DNA of 64,000 bases from Magnolia sinica (GCF_029962835.1 NC_080590.1:64044001-64108000); one strand, 5' to 3'. Shown: positions 1 to 10,232, counted from the stretch's first letter. Numbers and translations: made by a program. The notes: a model not told the origin generated them from the letters alone.

Positions 1-313
1 AGTGCTTCCTATATTCCCTTAGCGGTTTCATGCACTTCATACATTGGTATGATTTCTTTGTGCATAGTGGTAAGAAGGACAGTATGAGATGAGCGATTCT
101 GTTTTCGCCACTTATTGTAGCGACTCATCGCAACCCTATGTTCTAGTAAATTTCCATTTTCAGCCAATATGGGTCCTCTTGAACTTCATCGAGTGTGTGC
201 GATATGTCGTCCTCGTGCAGAAGGCACCGCACCATGCGGGACCAGTCTTCGTAGTTGTCACCGTCGAAATGTTATCCATTCAGCTCTTCAGCGATTAACG
301 CTTTGGTGGTCAT
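1..313 (-). pseudogene. Copia-type gag fragment (DUF4219/UBN2-like), decayed
   Basis: Read on the minus strand from an ATG at 313-311, the translation begins MTTKALIAEELNG and continues, after a stop, with FDGDNYEDWSRMVRCLLHED. Another frame then gives HTVLLTTMHKEIIPMYEVHE and ends in TAKGIWEAL. The 'NYEDW' motif and the 'TAK-x-x-W-x-x-L' motif are hallmarks of the gag N-terminal region of plant Ty1/copia elements. At least one stop and one frameshift break the frame, and the copy runs off the window edge. The adjoining LTR/PBS remnant at 314-676 lies directly upstream in the same orientation, as expected for a retrotransposon 5' end. The family assignment is by eye; a host gene with the same domain is less likely because of that LTR context. 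Confidence 0.6.
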
Positions 314-676
314 CTCTACATTGCATGAGTATCACTACTTAGCTATGATCTAAGGTATTGACTCTGATCATCAGTATTTCTACGTGTTACACAAATTTTC
401 AGAGTATAAAAGTAGTCAACACATCTTAACGAGATCTGAAAGTCCACATACTTGAATGGGCGGTGTAGAACAATCAAGTTCTCTATTTAGGATAAAATTG
501 ATGCTTTTATAAAATTATAATTGTATAACATGTAATCTTCCATTACTTGATTGCATGCATCATTTAGTAGAGGAGAATAAATTTCCACTCAGGTTATGCA
601 CAACCTTTATTTATAGAGAGCATCTAAGCACTAAATTTTATATTTTCCAATGAAAAATTTAGGGAGGGCTTAGAAC
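314..676 (-). mobile_element. Copia 5' LTR remnant with TATA box and degenerate PBS, cut by the CACTA insertion
   Basis: Upstream of the gag fragment on the minus strand lies a degenerate initiator-Met primer-binding-like stretch (plus-strand ~363-382; minus GATGATCAGAGTC, resembling TGGTATCAGAGC). Further upstream is a TATA box, TATAAATA, at 608-615 on the minus strand in the context CTCTCTATAAATAAAGG. This order (TATA, ~230 bases, PBS, gag ATG) is the layout of a short plant Copia LTR. The LTR start is not visible because the CACTA element at 677 interrupts it; the rest of U3 should continue from 8514. LTR limits are approximate. Confidence 0.45.
608..615 (-). promoter_or_regulatory. TATA box of the Copia LTR remnant
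   Basis: TATAAATA on the minus strand, inside the LTR-like sequence upstream of the gag fragment. Confidence 0.4.
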
Positions 677-859
677 CACTACACCAAAATTATTGCTCAG
701 AAACGGCTATGATTTTGGTTTAGGAACCGTTCCTGATGCAAACCATACCTGACAGTTGGAATAGGGAACGATTTTATAGCTTAATTAGGGCAAAATATTT
801 CATTCCGCGAGACCGCATGCTTCAAAACCCAAAATCCTATTTTCAACTGCAGCCACACC

Positions 860-863
<4 letters not shown>

Positions 864-898
<35 letters not shown>
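864..898. repeat. (CT)n microsatellite
   Basis: About 17 uninterrupted CT dinucleotides in the left part of the CACTA element. Confidence 0.95.
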
Positions 899-902
<4 letters not shown>

Positions 903-1504
903 GAGGCTAGGCAGCCACGTCTGCTTCATCACAGGGTTGGATAACCCTAGCCGCCGCAGTCCAGTCACCACCATCACGGAGTTTTTTTTTTTTTTTGAAT
1001 CTGATTTCGAGGATGGGATCGCCATTAATGGTGGTCAACAAGCAGGGGAAGATGCGGATTGCCACTGTAAGCCATGGCAAATCTGAGTTTCAGTGTGAGT
1101 CTAAGGGCCATCCATGGCTGCTTGCACCAAAATCCGATGTCGCAGATGGATTGCCACTGTAAACTAGGGTTTCTCTCGCTCTCCATCCTTCCCTTTCTCT
1201 CTCTCTCCATCTGTTTGTAGAGGGAGAGAGGATCTCGACTGTTGGATTTGAAGATGCTCGACGTCTCACGCATGTAGAAAGAGCTCGTGGAATGCAATCA
1301 GATAAATCGACGTTGGGCATCAGCATAGAGCTGTGTCCTTCTCAGTCATTTTCCCTTCTGCCCTTTTCCCTTCTCCTTCCCCAAGTCGGGCAGTTCATTG
1401 GTTGATATGTATGCGCAATCCTGTCGAGCACTTTGTGCAGCTGATCGATACATTCACTAGCATTGAAGACCAGGTTCGATTTGGATGTCTTTGTTGGCAG
1501 TTAG

Positions 1505-1890
1505 CTGGTTGATATGTATGCAAAATATGGGGAAATTCGGGATGCTCGGCAGATGTTCGATGAAATGTCAGACAGCAATGTGGTTTCTTGGAGCGGAATG
1601 ATATATGGATATGCTCAGCTCGGCGAAGATGAGGAGGCTCTGAGGCTGTTTAAACGGGCTTTGGCTGCTGATTTGGCTGTTAACGATTTTACTTACTCGA
1701 GTGTGATTCGGGTCTTTGCTTGAAGACGAGCTTCAATTCATCAAGCTTCGTGGGTAGTTCTTTGATTTCTTTGTATTCAAAGTGCGGCATTGTTGAGGAA
1801 GCTTATCGCGTGATCAATCAAATGCCTGACAGAAATCTTGGTGCATGGAATTCGATGCTGATTGCATGTGCCCATGTAAAACGACCGTGA
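1505..1890 (+). pseudogene. Captured PPR-protein fragment
   Basis: Codons from 1505 read LVDMYAKYGEIRDARQMFDE and then NVVSWSGMIYGYAQLGEDEE, i.e. pentatricopeptide repeats with the MYAK-x-G-x-x-x-DAR-x-x-FDEM and SW-x-x-MI-x-GYAQ signatures of organelle RNA-binding PLS-type PPR proteins. After a stop at 1721-1723 and a frame change, 1741-1890 reads FVGSSLISLYSKCGIVEEAY and ends with LGAWNSMLIACAHVK, the next repeats of the same type. The piece lacks N-terminal targeting sequence and a C-terminal E/DYW domain, and the frame is broken, so it is a decayed captured fragment inside the CACTA. A closely related segment lies at 2125-2275. Confidence 0.85.
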
Positions 1891-2124
1891 AGGCAATGTG
1901 TCTTAGGCAAGTCCTGGACATTGGTGATCACTACACCAAATTTTTTATCCATATTTGAAATTCGATTTTGATGTCTCTTGCATTTCTAAAGATTTTGTCT
2001 TAAAATTTTTGCTTCTAGATGAGAGAGAAGGTGAGAGTCTGGGAAGAACTTAATAGATTTTGGCAGAGGAGTTGCCCGCACTTGCAAAATAAGTGAGGAT
2101 AAATCTAATGTTTATATGTCCATG

Positions 2125-2275
2125 CTAACAAAAAAATTCCTGGTGTGGCAGTGAAGTCTGGGCTTAGCTCGAACCCATTTGTCACCGTCAGATTGGTTGA
2201 TGTGTACATGAAGAACAAGGTAATAGGAGTGCATGCATGGTGTTTGATGGAATAGTTGATAAAGATATGAGTGCG
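2125..2275 (+). pseudogene. Second PPR fragment in the CACTA
   Basis: This stretch reads VAVKSGLSSNPFVTV-RLVDVYMKN and, further on, MVFDGIVDKDM, matching the PPR pattern 'H-x-x-x-KSG-L-x-x-x-x-FV-x-x-x-LVD-x-Y-x-K'. It lies 235 bases downstream of the first PPR fragment. It probably comes from the same captured gene, separated by non-coding or lost sequence. Confidence 0.65.
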
Positions 2276-2697
2276 TTTCATTGCTTCTTGCTGCAAGGTT
2301 TGTGGATTTCTTTTTTCTTTTCTATTTTTTAATTCTGTTTTCTTTTTATCTTTTATTTGGTATGTATGGCTTTCATGCTTCACTAACATGCTTTTGATGA
2401 TTGATTGTTGTGGTGTTTACACCATTACTTGTTAAATGGTAAGATATTGTGATGTGAAATACCTGTGGATGCTTTTGGGAAATTTGGGTTCATTTATGTG
2501 TCTCTTATTTTGTAATTTGTGAAACTCTATTTGGATGGTTGCGATAGGTCTGGCTTGGTTGGATTGGGTGACCTGACCCAGCCCATTTAAACCCATATTG
2601 GTGGTCCCGGTGGGGCAGGGTTCAACCCAAGAACAACCCATTTACTTCAATGGGCTATATTTTTAGGCCAAACCAGACCCACTACCCACTACACCGG

Positions 2698-3096
2698 AGT
2701 TTTGCTAAGACCAGCACGTCTAATGCTCTGTCCATGTACACACCAACCACACAGCCATTGTGGCACACATATACAAGATCCTGACCGTTCATCAGGTGGA
2801 CAACAAGGAGTAGATTCATGAGCCAAAAAATCTGGAGGATTTCATTTCACGTGGGCCACATTTTATAAAACAAATGAATGGCAAAAAATTTCTTTATTTT
2901 TATTTTCCACTCAGACCATTTGTTTCATAAACTGTGGCACACCTGATGAATAGACTGCCACGATTTTTGTGCCAAAATATCTTCAAAGACTGGCCCACCT
3001 GATGAACTGCTTTGATCTTGCCCGTGTCTGCCATATTGGCTCATACACTGTGCAAATGGGCGATGGTGTATACACCTGGGTTGGCTTAGCAAACCT
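2698..3096. mobile_element. MITE nested in the CACTA (imperfect TIRs)
   Basis: AGTTTTGCTAAGACCAGC at the left end pairs with GGTTGGCTTAGCAAACCT at the right end as an imperfect terminal inverted repeat (14 of 18 positions). The ~400-bp interior is non-coding and itself partly palindromic. I could not find a convincing target duplication, so the superfamily (hAT or Mutator most likely) is open. Confidence 0.45.
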
Positions 3097-3483
3097 CTTC
3101 CACACCCTTTTGGCCGAAACTATTTGAAAAGAACTAAAGAATGCTGATTTAAATCCTTATGGATTATACCCTGCTTCATATATTGCATGTGTATTGATCA
3201 ATTGCATTACTTACAAGTAGGACTCGAGAGAAATGTGATGAATAAGGGTCCACCTGTACTATCCATGGAAGAAAGGTATATGGGATATTTCCTTTTGTTT
3301 TTTGGATTAATGCAGAATCATCATATATAGATGCCTATTTTTAGTTCTCTTGGAATTTTAATGGCCCTGCTCCAAATATTTTTCCTCCCAGATTTTCATG
3401 ATTACCTTTGCCTTATTGTTACTTCCAAACATTTCTCACTTCTTATGTAAAAATAGTTTGAGGATTTCATCTTGAATAAATTC

Positions 3484-3751
3484 AGCTGTGCCAGCTGTGC
3501 CAAAGAGATACAAGAACCTCCTCAGCTCAACATTGAGCCTGCACTTCAACCACCTATGCCAGCTGCAGACACTGGAGATTTGTTGGTGAGTTTCACACGT
3601 ACCTTAGATTTTATTTCTTTGCAATGCCTTTGAAGTCTCTTAGAAAACTCTATTCATCTCATACTTTTTGTACAGGGCTTGAACGAGATTAATCCTGATA
3701 CCGCTGTAATTGAGGAAAGCAACGCAATGGCTCTTGCCATAGTACCACCTG
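3484..3751 (+). pseudogene. Captured fragment of an ANTH (AP180-like) clathrin-assembly gene, intron retained
   Basis: An exon ending at 3585 encodes KEIQEPPQLNIEPALQPPMP followed by AADTGDLL. A 90-bp intron follows (GTGAGT at 3586, TTTTTGTACAG ending at 3675). The next exon (3676-3751) continues in frame with GLNEINPDTAVIEESNAMAL and AIVPPG, then a donor GTGGGT. The 'DLL-x-L-(N/D)... EE-x-NA-x-ALAIVP' string is typical of the C-terminal clathrin/adaptor-binding tail of plant AP180/ANTH proteins, which recruit clathrin to endocytic membranes. The intron shows capture at the DNA level rather than through mRNA. Neither the ANTH lipid-binding domain nor a natural end is present. The family call rests on this short tail. 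Confidence 0.6.
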
Positions 3752-4959
3752 GTGGGTTGCATAGTGAAATTTTTCAGTAAATTGATTTAGGGATTGTTTG
3801 GGTAGGAGCAGAAAACAAAAACATCATTAAGAGGGATACTGTTTTCCAGCTTTTTCCAATCCAAATTACATGCCAGGAGTTGTGAGTAGAGAAGAAAGGT
3901 TCATTTGGTTTGGGAATCTCAGTAACAAACCATGATGTAGCTCTGTTTCCAAGTCACAATGTGGCCGTCCATGTTGATGTTCAGGTGGTGCTTTTACAAT
4001 GACTTTTACTGGCGGTCACAAAACCACATATCTTTAATTTCAGGTTTCATTTTTTAAAATGTGCCAGTTCCATAAAATAATGTTTGATCATTGCACACAA
4101 TTTCAAAATTTTCTCAGTAATATGTTCTTTCAGATACTTTACACTCTTGAGTGGAGAATCTTGTAATTCCCCTGTTTCAATTAGCATATACTAGTATCTA
4201 CTCACTGCAATTTGAAGATTGGGTCCTGATTTTTATTCCTCATTCTCTCTCTTTTCTCACACAGATGCTTCTGGAATCCAATGTCACAATAGTTGTTCAG
4301 GACCCATCCTTTCCCGTAATGTCATAACACCCATAACTTTCTTGGGTAGTTCATAAAACAAACATATTACAGCTGAAATCTGTCTGACACTTGAATGATA
4401 TTACATGATCTATTTGTATGCTTATTTTCAAATAATCAATGAGCCCCAAAGGCTACTTGCGAGTCTCCCCAAATGTGCCAGGTCCGGGCTGATCATATGG
4501 TGAGCCCCACCATGAATGTTTTGTGGCCAGAAAATCAGCTGGTCCAGTTATATCAACCATCCAGTTTTTGTACAAGTGTGGCCCTCCCATTGGCCAAATT
4601 GTCCTTAATTTCAGGCCACACACATCTAAGGTGGGCCCCATGTAATGAAATGCATGGATCTTACACCTTGGCTCATGTTGGGAGAGTAAAACTATTCTTC
4701 GCATTTCCTAGCTTTTCCTCAAAAAATGAGTAAAACCATTTAAAAAAGAAAAAGAGAAAAAAAAAAAGAAAAAAGATGCTGCTTTTGCTGTTTAACTGAC
4801 CAATTTACTGAATGCTAAATATTAACCGAAATAGGATACTACTACCTGTATGGCTATTAAGTCGCTTAAAGAACTACCAAATATTGAAAACTTGGAAGCT
4901 ATCTATTCAATGTGCTATTTTTTTGGATTCCAAATCAATTAAGAATCAACTCTGCAATG

Positions 4960-5032
4960 GATGCCTAGTGATTGGGCAGCATGATGGGTCAATTTGCTGC
5001 TTCCAACTTGGCTTACTTGACCAGAGTGCACC
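4960..5032 (+). pseudogene. Exon-like fragment, unidentified (beta-propeller-like string)
   Basis: The frame NGCLVIGQHDGSICCFQLGL-LDQSAPG ends at a donor-like GT (GTATTC). 'VIGQHDGSICCFQL' resembles a WD/beta-propeller blade, but I do not recognise the gene. It lies in the CACTA on the same strand as the other captured pieces. No clear acceptor site was found. Confidence 0.35.
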
Positions 5033-5667
5033 AGGTATTCTTTTAATAATGGGAAGATTATATATGCATGAATGTGTTTACTTCTTCTTTATTCTGTGTT
5101 TATACAACATTATATGAAGGCACAAATGTTACTTGTCTCTTGCACAACACAGCAAAAGAAACTTTTATTGAGGAAACAATGAGTCAATGACCCATATTTG
5201 GCTAGTGATGAACAGTAGTTTCCTAGGGTCAATGTCTTTCAACAGTAGCTGTTAAATAGCATTTGGACAAGTGTGATTCAAGAAATTGACTTTTGTTGGC
5301 TAGCTTTTATTATTATCTTTTGAATCATAAACTAATATCTATCAGTTGTGTGGCCCACTGTCTAATCTTCAGCAAATGAATTAGCTGTGATCCTTTGTTA
5401 GATCTAGATATTCATTGGAGTTTCAGCTTCGCTCCTTTAACATGATTGAAGGCGGTCTTTAGAAAATGTGATAGGTGGGGTTGTGGACAATGCTTGAGTA
5501 TGTGAAGCTGGCTTGAAAGCAGTTCAATCTGGACTTGCATAGGTACAGTGATTCAACTGTTGTCTTGAACTACTTCATCTGAACTCTACTGCTTCTTCTG
5601 CCAACAAGATTATGCATATCTTTTGTCCTTTCCTGTGGAACTGTTCCTAGTGGTCATTGTTGTGCAG

Positions 5668-5778
5668 GCTGAAGAGGATGAGAGTTATATCTTTATATCA
5701 TCAATGCTCAGCTTATTGGCCAAGTATGGTGTACGGCCACATGCAATAAATGCTTCTGCTATTGCTAATAGTGCAAAG
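5668..5778 (+). pseudogene. Captured 37-codon exon of an unidentified gene
   Basis: Exactly 37 codons lie between an acceptor (TTGTTGTGCAG ending at 5667) and a donor (GTATAT from 5779). The translation begins AEEDESYIFISSMLSLLAKY and ends GVRPHAINASAIANSAK, with no stop. A phase-0, stop-free exon with both splice sites is good evidence of a real gene piece. I cannot name the family. Confidence 0.5.
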
Positions 5779-6638
5779 GTATATCTGTATGATAAGTTTT
5801 TGTGTTAATCCAATCTTTTGAATCCTTTATCAGCTTGATTTTGTAAATTCAATTTGGCCTTTACAGACAATTTTATGGTGGCATGTTTCTTTTAAATCAA
5901 TGCTGATCTGTGACATGCGATATGCCATCACTTAGGATTAGAAATAAGAAAGGGCATGAAGACCCATTATAGTTGTTATGCAACCTAAACAATGTGGAAA
6001 CAAATTTTCCTCACATAAAGAATGTATTTTATTCAAGCCCACCATTCATCTTTTCAACTCATTTTCAAGCTTGAATCCGAAAATGAGGCAGATTCAAATC
6101 TAAGGTGGGCCACACCATAGTAAATTACGTAATTGCTGTGAAATATATAGAGGGCAGAAGGTCAGACGGACCTTTTGGATTTCAAAAATCAATCTTTCTT
6201 TGCTTTTCCCATCTAGGTTTTGTTTCTTGATGGTTGTGGCATTCATAATTCAAATTAAACCAAGTAAATTTTGGAAACCACTATTGCTAAGTTACAGTCT
6301 GAAAATCAGATTAGTTGAGAAGTCCTAGCCCCTGATTCGTTGATGCTTGTTTGTTGAAACCATTGGATATTTTTCATTTTTTAGCCATTCCAATAAATTT
6401 CCACCAATTTGATAGATAATCAAATAGGCTTCACTTTTGGTTCGTCTTTTTTTTTTTTTTTTCAATGCTTCTTGATTTGGTTTTTATGTTGTGCGAGGTT
6501 GTTTGGAATGTTGTTCAAAAATCCACTATTGAAAATCCCAACTTTCAAGAATCTATGCTGCCAAACGACTGCTTGGAAAAAACTGCTAAATGCAGCAATA
6601 GGAGGTTGGTTTTCTTAATTATGTTATTTGTTTTGTAG

Positions 6639-6725
6639 GGGATTTGGATTGGATTGTTGTTCGGCACGGTTGTTCATGCTCTTGTACTCTCTTACCTTAC
6701 ATGGTGTACTGACTGGGACAATCAG
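6639..6725 (+). pseudogene. Captured exon of a MATE (DETOX) efflux transporter
   Basis: An exon between acceptor (TTTTGTAG ending at 6638) and donor (GTAATT from 6726) reads GIWIGLLFGTVVHALVLSYL and then TWCTDWDNQ. This is the transmembrane helix plus the conserved 'R/C-T-D-W-D-x-Q' turn found near the C-terminus of plant MATE proteins, proton-coupled exporters of metabolites in plasma membrane or tonoplast. Only this exon is visible. It is one of the donor genes of the Pack-CACTA. Confidence 0.65.
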
Positions 6726-7640
6726 GTAATTCAATTTCCTTTATATTCTCTTTTCCTAACCAGGATTGATAAATGCACTTCCAATCAACGTTGTGCATAC
6801 TTGCGTTTGAGGTTCTTTCATATCTACAGATATCAATTACCCAATTCATATGTTTTTGCATATAGCCATTAGTGGAGTGGGGAAGAATATGTGTTGTCAG
6901 ATAGGTCTTTTCCAAGGGTTGTGGTTGAAAGGCAAGATACCAGGGAATGGTTGATTTTCTTGGGGGTGTTAATACAGTAGCTGGAGATCACTATGAATGA
7001 GAAACGTGGACGAATGTATGTGAAGGTTGGTGGAGAAGGGCGGCTCTATATGATCATGGGATATATGAATTAGTAGTAGGGAGCTGCATGTTATACCACA
7101 GAGAAGAAGGTTGATGTGGGGTGAGGGTATTTTGATGTGGGTGTCAGATTTCAAGTGCTTTGGATAATTTTTAATGGATTACAGCATGGTGGTCGTGTCC
7201 TACTACCATTCTTAGACAGGCACAACAACACAGGTACTAATCAATTTCAATTTCAAAGGCGACCATCCATTGATCCCAACCCTCGGAAGTGAAAAAAAAA
7301 AAGAAGCCACAATGGTAAAGTCTAATCAACGGTTGATAATGCTTGAATTCCAAAGATAAACGAGGTACTATGCAATGCTCAGGTGTAGATATTATAAGTC
7401 AATTATTACTAATAGTAGATATTATAAGTCAATTATCTTCTCTCACTATCTAGGATTTTGTTTTTTTCTATCAAGGAAAGAAATCAATGGGCATTTTTGT
7501 AATCGAAGTTGATTGTTCTGACATTTTTTTTTAGCAACTTTTACCAAGTATGGCTAAGAACTGTTATTAGCTTCAGTCCAAATTACAATTGGTATTGATG
7601 AACTGCATTATAACTCTTATTCTTTGATTTCACAAGCTAG

Positions 7641-8043
7641 ATTCTGTCAACAAAAAGGTGCAGTTTAATCCACAGCCACAGACTGACTTCAGGAAAAAGC
7701 ACATACAAGCAAAACCACGCCCTCATCCTTCAGGTATCTTGTTCATTTGTTGGAGGCAGATTCTTTTCATTTCAACTATGTTTATTTCCAATTTAGTTTA
7801 TTCTTTGATGCACTTAATGATTTGTTATTGATGGCCTTAATACATGAAATCTAGAAACTCCTGTATCAAAAACCAAAAACTAAGCATACGTTTTCGCTGT
7901 TGGTGTTTATTGCAAATGATGTTATGTCATACTTTGTTTCTTTCTATACGTCTTGCAGGGTGAGTTTCAGACTGAAAACTGATACAAATCTCTTTGAGAT
8001 TGCAAAGTCCGAGGAAGCTTCAAAATCTCCAAAAAAGGATTGA
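7641..8043 (+). pseudogene. Two exon-like pieces of an unidentified gene C-terminus
   Basis: The first piece (7641-7733) lies between AAGCTAG and GTATCT and reads DSVNKKVQFNPQPQTDFRKK and then HIQAKPRPHPS. The second follows an acceptor CTTGCAG at 7958 and reads VSFRLKTDTNLFEIAKSEEA-SKSPKKD to a stop at 8041-8043. The basic and proline-rich composition and the natural-looking stop suggest the 3' end of a gene. The phases do not join cleanly, so an indel or a missing piece is likely. Family unknown. Confidence 0.4.
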
Positions 8044-8336
8044 TTGGGTTGGGATGAATGCTTGGGCCCCACTTTGTAATTCTTATTTAATGGATTTTTT
8101 AGAAATTTCTTCAAATTTGTAATTTTGGTTTTGGTGTTGGGATGGTCATTTGCTGCTTTCTTTTCTTTTTTTATATTTTGTAAATAGAGTAATCTTACCG
8201 TTGAGGTTTAGATGTATGTGCTTCAGCAAAAGGATGCAATAGATGTTATCATTGGATCTCCATCAATGAAGTTTCTCTAGGTTTTTTTTTTAAAATTTTT
8301 TTATTTTTTTTGAAAAGCAGGGAATATGTATGTTCC

Positions 8337-8513
8337 CACAATTGACTGTTGGTAACGGAACGGTTTAAAACCGTTCCTAAAGTACCGTCCCTAAAATTTG
8401 AAACGGTACCTAAAACGGTTATGAACCGTTCCTGTTTTTCTGCGTTTTAAACCGTTCCTGAGGCAGTTAGGAACGGTTTAAAACCGTTCCTAAATGATGA
8501 TTTCGGTGTAGTA
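8337..8513. repeat. CACTA right subterminal repeats (palindromic)
   Basis: Several copies of AACGGTTTAAAACCGTTCC-like palindromes lie within ~175 bp of the right end (for example 8354-8375, 8400-8430, 8469-8491), with matching AAACCGTTCCT-type pieces near the left end (~720-735). Subterminal motif arrays are the transposase-binding regions of CACTA elements. Confidence 0.7.
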
Positions 8514-8516
8514 AAC

Positions 8517-9118
8517 TAATCACATCAAGCTTAATAATATCACACATATATAAACATTATCATTAAAAATAATAATAATAATAATGAAGTGCTTAAATAT
8601 GATTATGTCCATCTTCACTAGTAATCATGTCCATTAGAGATGGATCTAATCATCACCGTTAATGATTATTGTTGATGATGGATCCTTTCATCAACATTGA
8701 TCATCATAGTCGATGATCATTTTGATCACTAATGATCTCTTGATCAACAGTGAAGAAAATGTTATAAAGGAAACAACAACATTGATATGCATATATATAT
8801 ATATATATACATACATGTAAAAAAATAAATAAATTGAAATATACATATTACTAGTAAGAAAGCTATAGGGTTATGGGTTACCACAATTATGCAACTGGAC
8901 CATAGTTTATTGATCCAACAGTTGATATTATGGGCCCTACATCGTATCTCCCATATGTCAATAATCCATTTGATGTAAGAATCAAATCCCCTCATTTTAT
9001 TAGACGATAAGATCATTCAATCTAGGATATATTTATTTCATGAAAGATCGATAGTGAGACTAACAATCTCAGTGATGTAGATCATTGAAAAAAGGGCCCA
9101 CTTGTACTTATGTAACAT
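8517..9118. other. Non-coding AT-rich flank with GATGATCA-rich stretch
   Basis: No gene seen. The region contains (AAT)n at ~8568-8585, a segment rich in TGATGATC/GATCATCA words (8640-8755) and an (AT)n run near 8795-8808. It may include the rest of the Copia LTR that the CACTA interrupts at 674-676/8514-8516, but I could not trace the LTR start. Confidence 0.4.
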
Positions 9119-9140
9119 AAGCATACAACCAACACTTGTG

Positions 9141-9262
9141 GCTGATGAGCCCACGTGTACATCAGCCAACACGTGTGTAGATAGCCAACACGTGTACAAC
9201 AACTATACAGATAGCCAACACGTGTACAACAGCTATAAGATAGCCAACACGTGTACAACAGT
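9141..9262. repeat. Short tandem repeats each containing CACGTG
   Basis: AGCCAACACGTGTACAAC-type units of ~30 bp recur, giving five CACGTG hexamers at 9152, 9170, 9189, 9219 and 9248. A second, weaker array follows at 9285-9440, built on CTACACATGTGG / TTTTGCAACAGATATGTGCA. No coding frame is believable here; open frames on either strand are by-products of the repeats. Confidence 0.75.
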
Positions 9263-9458
9263 TATTTAGATATGTACACAATATCTACACATGTGGCAAG
9301 AAGAGATCCTACACATGTGGCTAAAACAGATCGTGCACTCGATTTGCAATAGATCTACACGGTGTTTTGCAACAGATATGTGCACTGTGTGGTTTTGTAG
9401 CAGATATGTGCACTCATTTTGCAACAGATCAACATATCTACACGTGGCTATTAGCAAA

Positions 9459-10086
9459 ACTAAAACATAGCTGTGTTGTTCTAGCTATTTTACGTCAATA
9501 AAACATCTATATGAGTTGTGTACGTCACCTATACAACAACTAATATAGTTGTGTACGTCAGCTATACAACACATTAGCTAGTTGTGTACGTCAGCTAATG
9601 TACAACACATTAGCTACTATAACTATTCACATATTAGCCAATGTACAACAAAATAGCTACTGACAGATGAAGTTTGTAATACCTCATTGTGAAATGATGT
9701 CACCCACTCATGTGGGTCAAACTATGATTTTTTATTTTTATTTTTAATTTTAATTTTGTTTTTATATCCTGTGGGTCCTTGTATCCTGTGGGTCCCATTC
9801 AAAAAACACATACGTCATGTATATCGGTGGGCCATCGACGTTGATATGTTTTGGGATATAAAAAAATATCTTTGATTCCACAGTACTTCAATCCAAACAG
9901 TTCATGTAGTGGGCCATATTATGCCTAGCCAACAAAATGGGCAGTTTGGATACAACTTATATCATGTGATCAAACCCACATGAGTAGCTGACGTCAATTA
10001 AAACTGGTGTGATGAGCATCATGCATGTTTTAGTGGATATTTTGTGAGATGTACAGCAACTCTCGTAACATCAGCTATGTTTTAGT
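9459..10086. mobile_element. Possible CACTA-like non-autonomous element
   Basis: ACTAAAACATAGCTG at 9459-9473 is the exact inverse of CAGCTATGTTTTAGT at 10072-10086. The right copy continues GGTGTAGT (10087-10094), as in a CACTA terminus (CACTACACC reversed). The left arm has lost the outer bases, so the 5' limit is not certain and no target duplication was seen. The interior holds repeated TACGTCAGCTATACAACACA-like units (9510-9610), which could be subterminal repeats. Confidence 0.4.
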
Positions 10087-10232
10087 GGTGTAGTTTAATA
10101 CAACAACTATCACCCACTGCTAGCTTTATTGTATTTCAATACAACAACATTAGCCAAACCGGTCCCCACGTGTGCATCGGATATGGCATAATGTACACCA
10201 GCCATTATGATCTCCACATTTACAAAAGCTAT

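Larger units (their letters stand above)
677..8513 (+). mobile_element. Pack-CACTA transposon carrying several host-gene fragments
   Basis: The left end is CACTACACCAAAAT at 677 and the right end is TTTCGGTGTAGTA at 8501-8513, so the ends form an inverted repeat with the last base changed from G to A. Both ends are flanked by the same 3-bp target duplication AAC (674-676 and 8514-8516), diagnostic of CACTA (CMC/EnSpm) elements. Subterminal repeats built on GGAACGGTTT/AAACCGTTCC occur at both ends. No transposase (TNPD/TNPA-like) reading frame was recognised in the 7.8 kb, so it is probably non-autonomous. The cargo is a series of plus-strand gene pieces: PPR (~1.5-2.3 kb), ANTH clathrin-assembly-like (~3.5-3.75 kb), an unidentified exon (5.7 kb), a MATE transporter exon (6.64 kb) and an unidentified C-terminus (7.6-8.0 kb). 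A smaller MITE is nested at ~2.7-3.1 kb. Confidence 0.85.

Noticed and set aside
8762..9016. ORF on the minus strand with hydrophobic end
   Set aside because: Derived from (AT)n and AT-rich DNA; no family match and no splice or promoter context.
9141..9440. CRISPR-like array
   Set aside because: Repeats are adjacent and degenerate without unique spacers, and the DNA is plant nuclear.
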